From Treponema sp. (GTDB lineage: Bacteria; Spirochaetota; Spirochaetia; Treponematales; Breznakiellaceae): a stretch of 64,000 bases of DNA. Below are positions 59,833 to 64,000 of this stretch, piece by piece. The stretch lies in the NCBI GenBank assembly GCA_009781635.1, contig WQXU01000014.1, forward strand, positions 1 to 64,000, in the 5' to 3' direction. The notes below the pieces were generated by a model. The model saw nothing but the letters and a program-made list of their open reading frames with translations. It did no database searches and had not been told where the DNA came from. A program made the translations under genes and the position numbers. The first letter of the stretch is position 1, and the number at the start of each line of letters is the position of its first letter.

Positions 59833-60486
59833 TTATGGAATTGAAAAAAAAGCTTCTTCATGATCACTAAGTCTTGCCGGATGACTGAGGTTTGACAATG
59901 TATATGTAATGACATCGCCGTTTTGTTCGAATATCCGGATAGATCGTATTGCGGAATCACCGCTCAATGTTATTTTCGTAACAAAGGAAGCAATAATGCG
60001 ATCCCGCGGTAAAAGCCCCATATTCCAATTGGAAACACTGCCAAAAAAGAAAACTTCAAAATTTCCCAAAAGCCCTTGGCTATGACCGGAAAATACTGAA
60101 CTTATAACATCAGCCATCTGAGTAAAGGTTTCGTTCCCTTGAGAGCTTAAAACAGATTTTTGCCCGTTTGGCCTTGCCTGCATAATATAATCATTTCCCA
60201 TTATCATTGTAGATGGGAAAGGCTGTAATGTTTCCCAAACCATACCTTGCTCTGCTGCAATGATAAAATTACCGGAAGACATAAGAGATCTATTAAAGCG
60301 GGTCAAGTGTTTTTCCTGTTCAAAATTTCCTTTGATAATGGGATGTTTTGCAAGATTTGCACAAGTTGCAGTAAAAGTAACCATGGTCTGCGGCGTCAGC
60401 GGATGACGGAAAACATCTTCCTCTGCCCATACCGGTATAAGTATGAAAAAAAAGCATAGAAATAAATTTATAATATTTCTATTCAT
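59833..60486 (-). CDS. LolA-like periplasmic lipid carrier
   Basis: 217 aa. Signal peptide ending PVWAE, then an outer-membrane lipoprotein carrier fold: IIKGNFEQEKHLTRFNRSLM, GMVWETLQPFPSTMIMGND, DRIIASFVTKITLSGD. LolA-like proteins coded beside MMPL exporters belong to lipid or aryl-polyene export clusters and not to general Lol transport. Overlaps the DUF3261 gene by 8 bp. Confidence 0.8.
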   Translation of the reverse strand: MNRNIINLFLCFFFILIPVWAEEDVFRHPLTPQTMVTFTATCANLAKHPIIKGNFEQEKHLTRFNRSLMSSGNFIIAAEQGMVWETLQPFPSTMIMGNDYIMQARPNGQKSVLSSQGNETFTQMADVISSVFSGHSQGLLGNFEVFFFGSVSNWNMGLLPRDRIIASFVTKITLSGDSAIRSIRIFEQNGDVITYTLSNLSHPARLSDHEEAFFSIP

Positions 60487-61045
60487 GAAATTCTCCTTCC
60501 AGAGTATAAGTATATCTACGTAAATGGTTTACCAGTTTAACGGTATTTTCCTTTTTTTCAATTTCGATTATAACATTATTCCCGCTTAAAATACGGCGAA
60601 TACCATCATTAATTTCCAAAATAAAGCCGCTGTCTTTCAATGACTTGTCTAATAGAAATGGATCATAGAAGCAAAATTGGAAATCTGCTATAATATATTC
60701 CGGTTTAAAAGATCGTGTAATAGATCTGGGAATAACAGCCGATGAAAAATTAACTGCGCCGTTCTTGTAAGATAGTTCTCCTATGCTTGCACCCATTTCA
60801 TTAAAAAAAATCATCTCTATTGCATCTTCATCTGCCTTTACCCAGGAATTTAAAAAATAATTCTGACCCATGAATTCAGCAGATAAAAACAGAAGCATAT
60901 CCATAGTTTGTTCAATTCCTTCAGGAGGCAGTAAAACGAACTTAGAGTTATCTGTCAAATTTATATATAGTATATCTTTTTTGGCAATTGATGTGCATGA
61001 AAGAATAAAAATAATGCAAACAGAGGAAAAGAAGAGGAGCTTCAT
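60479..61045 (-). CDS. DUF3261-like lipoprotein
   Basis: 188 aa. Signal peptide with lipobox FILSC at about residue 17. LLPPEGIEQTMDMLLFLSAE, EMIFFNEMGASIGELSYKNG and IIADFQFCFYDP match the DUF3261 lipoproteins that sit in aryl-polyene gene clusters. The ATG at MKLLFFSS is chosen over longer frames because it gives a standard signal peptide. Overlaps the next gene by 8 bp. Confidence 0.7.
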   Translation of the reverse strand: MKLLFFSSVCIIFILSCTSIAKKDILYINLTDNSKFVLLPPEGIEQTMDMLLFLSAEFMGQNYFLNSWVKADEDAIEMIFFNEMGASIGELSYKNGAVNFSSAVIPRSITRSFKPEYIIADFQFCFYDPFLLDKSLKDSGFILEINDGIRRILSGNNVIIEIEKKENTVKLVNHLRRYTYTLEGEFHE

Positions 61046-61086
61046 ATCACGCATATGTCTCTTTATATGTAAGATTGGCATATTTG

Positions 61087-63741
61087 TCAATAGGTGATTT
61101 TTAACCCAAAAGATGGTATTGGAAAAGGTAAACTATAGTTTGCCGAAGTTCTTCCTTTGGCTACTTCGCCGGTGTATGGGTTAAAATAGGTATTCCCCTG
61201 AGAAATATACAAAAAGGAAAGTATATTTTCTAAAGCATTATATACTTCTAATCTTACTTTTCCTGATTTATTGGTGTAAAAAAAAGATATTTTCATATCC
61301 ATTTGCATAAATGGGGTAGTGCGGTTATTTTTATCCCGCACTTCTTCCCAGAAAAATTTTTCTATGAAATGACTTTTACCATTATGCGGATCGAAAATAT
61401 ATACCGGATAACTTTCAGGTCCTGAGCCGACACGTTTAAGAATCTGCTCTCCGCTTGCAAGGCCAAAACGAGTGTATATATTAATGCGCTGAACCGGTCT
61501 TACATTCAAAATGAGATTCAAGGAATGAAAACGATGGTAATAGGGAAAATACCATTCATTGTCTGTTGCATTCGGATCACTGTGCCGGGCGGCATTGCCG
61601 CGAAGGTTCCCCTCCGGATCAAGATGCTGCGTCCAATTGTAAGAATACGAAATCCATCCGTCCCAAAAACGCGAACGTGTTTTTCTCAGCATCAGATCAA
61701 TTCCCCATGCTCTGCCTTTGCCGTCAAAATAGTATTCGGTATCTTTGTTGCCTTCAAGATCAAAATTTAAGGGGGCGTACATCCTGTCATATATGTGTTT
61801 GTAATAACCTTCGATATTTATATACATACCATAAGGAAATTTTATTTCGGTTCCAACAACAGATGTCCATGAACGGGTTGGTTTAATTTCACCTATCAGG
61901 AATTGTTCTTCTATTTCCATTACCATATCCGGCATTGACGAAAAAAGTCCGGTTCCTGCGGTTAATTTTATAGACTCGAAAATGAAACGGTCTCTTAGAA
62001 GATTAAAATCCAGGTTAAGCCTTGGATTCAAAACCGGCTTTGTTCCCAGCGACAAATTTTCGCCGGAAAGATAATAATGATCTGTGCGCAGTCCAAGTTC
62101 CGAATTAAATCGTCCGGCAGGTGAAGTGTATTCGAAAAGTCCGTAAAGCGATGTAGTAAAGAGAGTATTGCCGGGAATATTGTAGTTCAAATAAGAAGGA
62201 GTGCTTACCCATAATTTTTCTTCCAGTAAATCACGGAGTGAATCATTGGGATTGCCCATAAAATTAAAAATTGTTTCTTTGTCATCTAAATTGCTTAACC
62301 GGTTTTCCTCACGTGTATTCTGAGTGCCGGATGTTCTGTGCATGCTAATCATTTCCTGTAAACCTGCGGCAAATAAAAAACCATTTGCAATTTCCCAATC
62401 ATAATCGAGCCGTCCCTGTATGTTTCTGACAAGTTCAGAATGGGTGGATATATTTCTTGTTGATAAATTGTAAGGGTCTTTTAAACCGGCAAGTCCCGAT
62501 TCGTATAAGTCACCGTATATGTCTATAAAGTTTTCTGAAAAAGATTTATTGTAAATGTTGTTGCTTATTTCTTCTTCATAGATTTCATCGCGAAAACCAA
62601 CCCCGGCAAAAAATTTTACAAGCATATCGTAACGCGGAGTCAGGAGAAGAGAAGTTGTTAAAAACCCCTGATAATGAATATAATCGATAAACATTTTTTC
62701 GTCGCTTAGACCGTCAAAAGAATTTTCGTTTTTTATTCCAACTCCATCAGCGCCAATGAAAGCAGTAGAGCGCATTTCAAGCTTGTCGGTGAAACGGTAG
62801 TTTCCTGTTACAGTTCCGCTTCTAATATACGGCGCTGTCTTTATTGAGTTTATTAAACCTGCAAGGTCTTCAGGAAATTCTGGAATATTTGTTGCCTGCT
62901 TTGCCAGGAAAACAAAGGGATCAATAAAAGTAACACGCCCCATGAATAGAATGCCGCCCTTGTTCATAAGCGGAATGGAAAGATTAAGGCTGGCCGCACC
63001 GGCGCTGATGCCTAATTCAACTTCAGTTTCAGCCGGAGACGGTCTTTTGCTTGTTATGTCAATTAATCCGGATATGGTGTTTCCATGACGGCTGGAAAAA
63101 ACACCGTGAGAAAGCTGTGCGCTTTCTACCATGCGGGGATCAAAAATTGAAAAAGCGCCGCCCCAATAATACGGAAAATCAAGATAAAAACCATCCAGAG
63201 ATGCGCTTACATCCTGCGGATCCCCGCCGCGGATACTTGGCTGAGCATCTGCAAATTCTGTTAAGATTACACCCGGCAGAAGTTTGACGGAAGCTATTAC
63301 ATCCTCAACACCGCCAATTTCACCAGTCCGGCCTATATCCTGCCCGGAAACTGCAACGCTCCGCCCTGTTCTTGTTTCGTTTTCTGCGTATCTGGATGCT
63401 TCTATCACCAATTCCTGGTTTAGTAATATTTCTGAAAACATAAGCCCCAGTGTAAAATTGCTGGACTGGGTTGTAATAACAATCCTTCCTGTTTCATAAC
63501 CCGGATAAGAGGCTTGAATTACTACCTGTCTGTTATCCGGCACAGTAATAAGGGCTATGCCGTCTTCATTGCATATATGCTGACTCCCATCCCATGAACG
63601 AATAATTGCTCCTTCAAGAGGCAGGTCAAGTTCAATATCGATAACAATAATATTTACATCGCGGGCAAACTGTTGCGCCTGCGGCGAACTAGGAGTTAAA
63701 ATTAATGCCAGTAATCCGGCAAAAAGATTTTTTTTTAACAC
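61087..63741 (-). CDS. TonB-dependent receptor with CarboxypepD-like N-terminal domain
   Basis: 884 aa. Signal peptide, a regulatory beta domain (about 28-105: PLEGAIIRSWDGSQHICNED), a plug (about 125-225: VAVSGQDIGRTG, LLPGVILTEFADAQPSIRGG, SASLDGFYLDFPY) and a 22-strand-type barrel to the C-terminal aromatic end SFGLKITY. Takes up scarce ligands across an outer membrane using TonB energy. No TonB box is obvious. First gene of the run that continues with DUF3261, LolA and MMPL; the gap to DUF3261 is 41 bp. Confidence 0.88.
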   Translation of the reverse strand: MLKKNLFAGLLALILTPSSPQAQQFARDVNIIVIDIELDLPLEGAIIRSWDGSQHICNEDGIALITVPDNRQVVIQASYPGYETGRIVITTQSSNFTLGLMFSEILLNQELVIEASRYAENETRTGRSVAVSGQDIGRTGEIGGVEDVIASVKLLPGVILTEFADAQPSIRGGDPQDVSASLDGFYLDFPYYWGGAFSIFDPRMVESAQLSHGVFSSRHGNTISGLIDITSKRPSPAETEVELGISAGAASLNLSIPLMNKGGILFMGRVTFIDPFVFLAKQATNIPEFPEDLAGLINSIKTAPYIRSGTVTGNYRFTDKLEMRSTAFIGADGVGIKNENSFDGLSDEKMFIDYIHYQGFLTTSLLLTPRYDMLVKFFAGVGFRDEIYEEEISNNIYNKSFSENFIDIYGDLYESGLAGLKDPYNLSTRNISTHSELVRNIQGRLDYDWEIANGFLFAAGLQEMISMHRTSGTQNTREENRLSNLDDKETIFNFMGNPNDSLRDLLEEKLWVSTPSYLNYNIPGNTLFTTSLYGLFEYTSPAGRFNSELGLRTDHYYLSGENLSLGTKPVLNPRLNLDFNLLRDRFIFESIKLTAGTGLFSSMPDMVMEIEEQFLIGEIKPTRSWTSVVGTEIKFPYGMYINIEGYYKHIYDRMYAPLNFDLEGNKDTEYYFDGKGRAWGIDLMLRKTRSRFWDGWISYSYNWTQHLDPEGNLRGNAARHSDPNATDNEWYFPYYHRFHSLNLILNVRPVQRINIYTRFGLASGEQILKRVGSGPESYPVYIFDPHNGKSHFIEKFFWEEVRDKNNRTTPFMQMDMKISFFYTNKSGKVRLEVYNALENILSFLYISQGNTYFNPYTGEVAKGRTSANYSLPFPIPSFGLKITY

Positions 63742-63767
63742 GCATAACCCCTAAATTATAAAACAAA

Positions 63768-64000
63768 CTATATATGTTTTTGTAAAAATTTTGCAATTAA
63801 CTCATCATATTCCGTTTTTTGTAAAGCTCTGACATATGAATGTCTGCCTTTGGGAAAAAAGCAAATCTCTTTAAACTCCGAAGCGCACGCTTCAAACAGT
63901 TCTTCGCTGTTTGGTTTAGTAGAAAATTTATCCATAGTACTGCAAATAAACAAAATCGGAATATCAATATCTTTCATATATTTTACCGGAGATTCTTTAA
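63768..64000 (-). CDS. alpha/beta hydrolase, C-terminal part (runs off window)
   Basis: 77 codons visible; the frame is open to the window end. SPVKYMKDIDIPILFICSTM then DKFSTKPNSEE holds the acid Asp, and FFPKGRHSYVRALQKTEYDE the catalytic His, as in serine aminopeptidase-type hydrolases. The nucleophile lies outside the window. Same strand and 26 bp upstream of the TonB receptor gene, perhaps the same operon. Confidence 0.7.
   Translation of the reverse strand, partial: KESPVKYMKDIDIPILFICSTMDKFSTKPNSEELFEACASEFKEICFFPKGRHSYVRALQKTEYDELIAKFLQKHI

Overview
The window looks like a spirochaete chromosome, most probably a gut-associated Treponema-like bacterium. This is inferred from family knowledge, not from a database search. 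Signs are: a fliS gene followed by a FlgN-like chaperone gene; a diverged FliF-type M-ring fragment that reads like spirochaete FliF; sigma-54 (rpoN) with hpf; a 7TM chemoreceptor; an Hpt/HD-GYP pair; many TPR proteins and lipoproteins; TonB/LolA-type envelope genes; and a secreted GH5 glycanase. The base composition is moderately AT-rich and genes are tightly packed on both strands.

Layout. 1-822: two tRNA-Ser genes among three copies of a hairpin-rich repeat of about 200 bp, each bordered by an 18-bp copy of the tRNA 3' end. 1.1-2.4 kb: a DUF4143-type ATPase behind a consensus promoter that overlaps a perfect 30-bp palindrome. 2.4-27 kb: mostly core genes: SPOR protein, coaE, recX-rpsI-rplM, a nuclease-fold lipoprotein, TPR/LysM/lytic transglycosylase cell-wall genes, tRNA-Val, fliS with its chaperone, rsmG, a dicarboxylate-type symporter, an M24 peptidase, hpf-rpoN, an RraA/PPC pair, DUF1015, a hemerythrin, an LpoB/CsgG-like protein and a propeller/HEAT protein.

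27-29 kb is a scrap zone: a truncated FliF-like gene fused tail-to-tail with a truncated ORF6N gene, an orphan antitoxin, a BrnA-like remnant and an intact hicBA. 29-38 kb returns to housekeeping: TPR proteins, TraB, an alkyltransferase-like protein, cutA, glycerate 2-kinase and rmuC, then a DUF4258/YgiT pair. 38-44.5 kb is accessory DNA: a broken regulator, an MFS exporter with an in-frame 36-bp repeat, a transposase remnant, a small secreted-protein locus controlled by an XRE regulator with two matching operators, and a ParE/Phd module. 44.5-52 kb carries signalling and metabolism: chemoreceptor, cobalamin adenosyltransferase, thrC, infA, Hpt, HD-GYP. 52-64 kb holds an orphan HigA-like protein with a histone-like tail, a lipoprotein, an AraC regulator with two effector-like domains, a GH5 glycanase, a nucleotidyltransferase, and a TonB receptor-DUF3261-LolA-MMPL envelope module, ending in a partial hydrolase.

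The points most worth a second look are the tRNA-Ser 3'-end array, the mini-FliF, the stand-alone LolA/MMPL/DUF3261/TonB module, the operator-controlled secreted-protein locus, the in-frame repeat in the MFS gene, and a recurrent promoter layout that suggests leaderless mRNAs (rpoN, the RraA gene, DUF1015, hemerythrin, an antitoxin). No single clearly unprecedented system could be proven from sequence alone.
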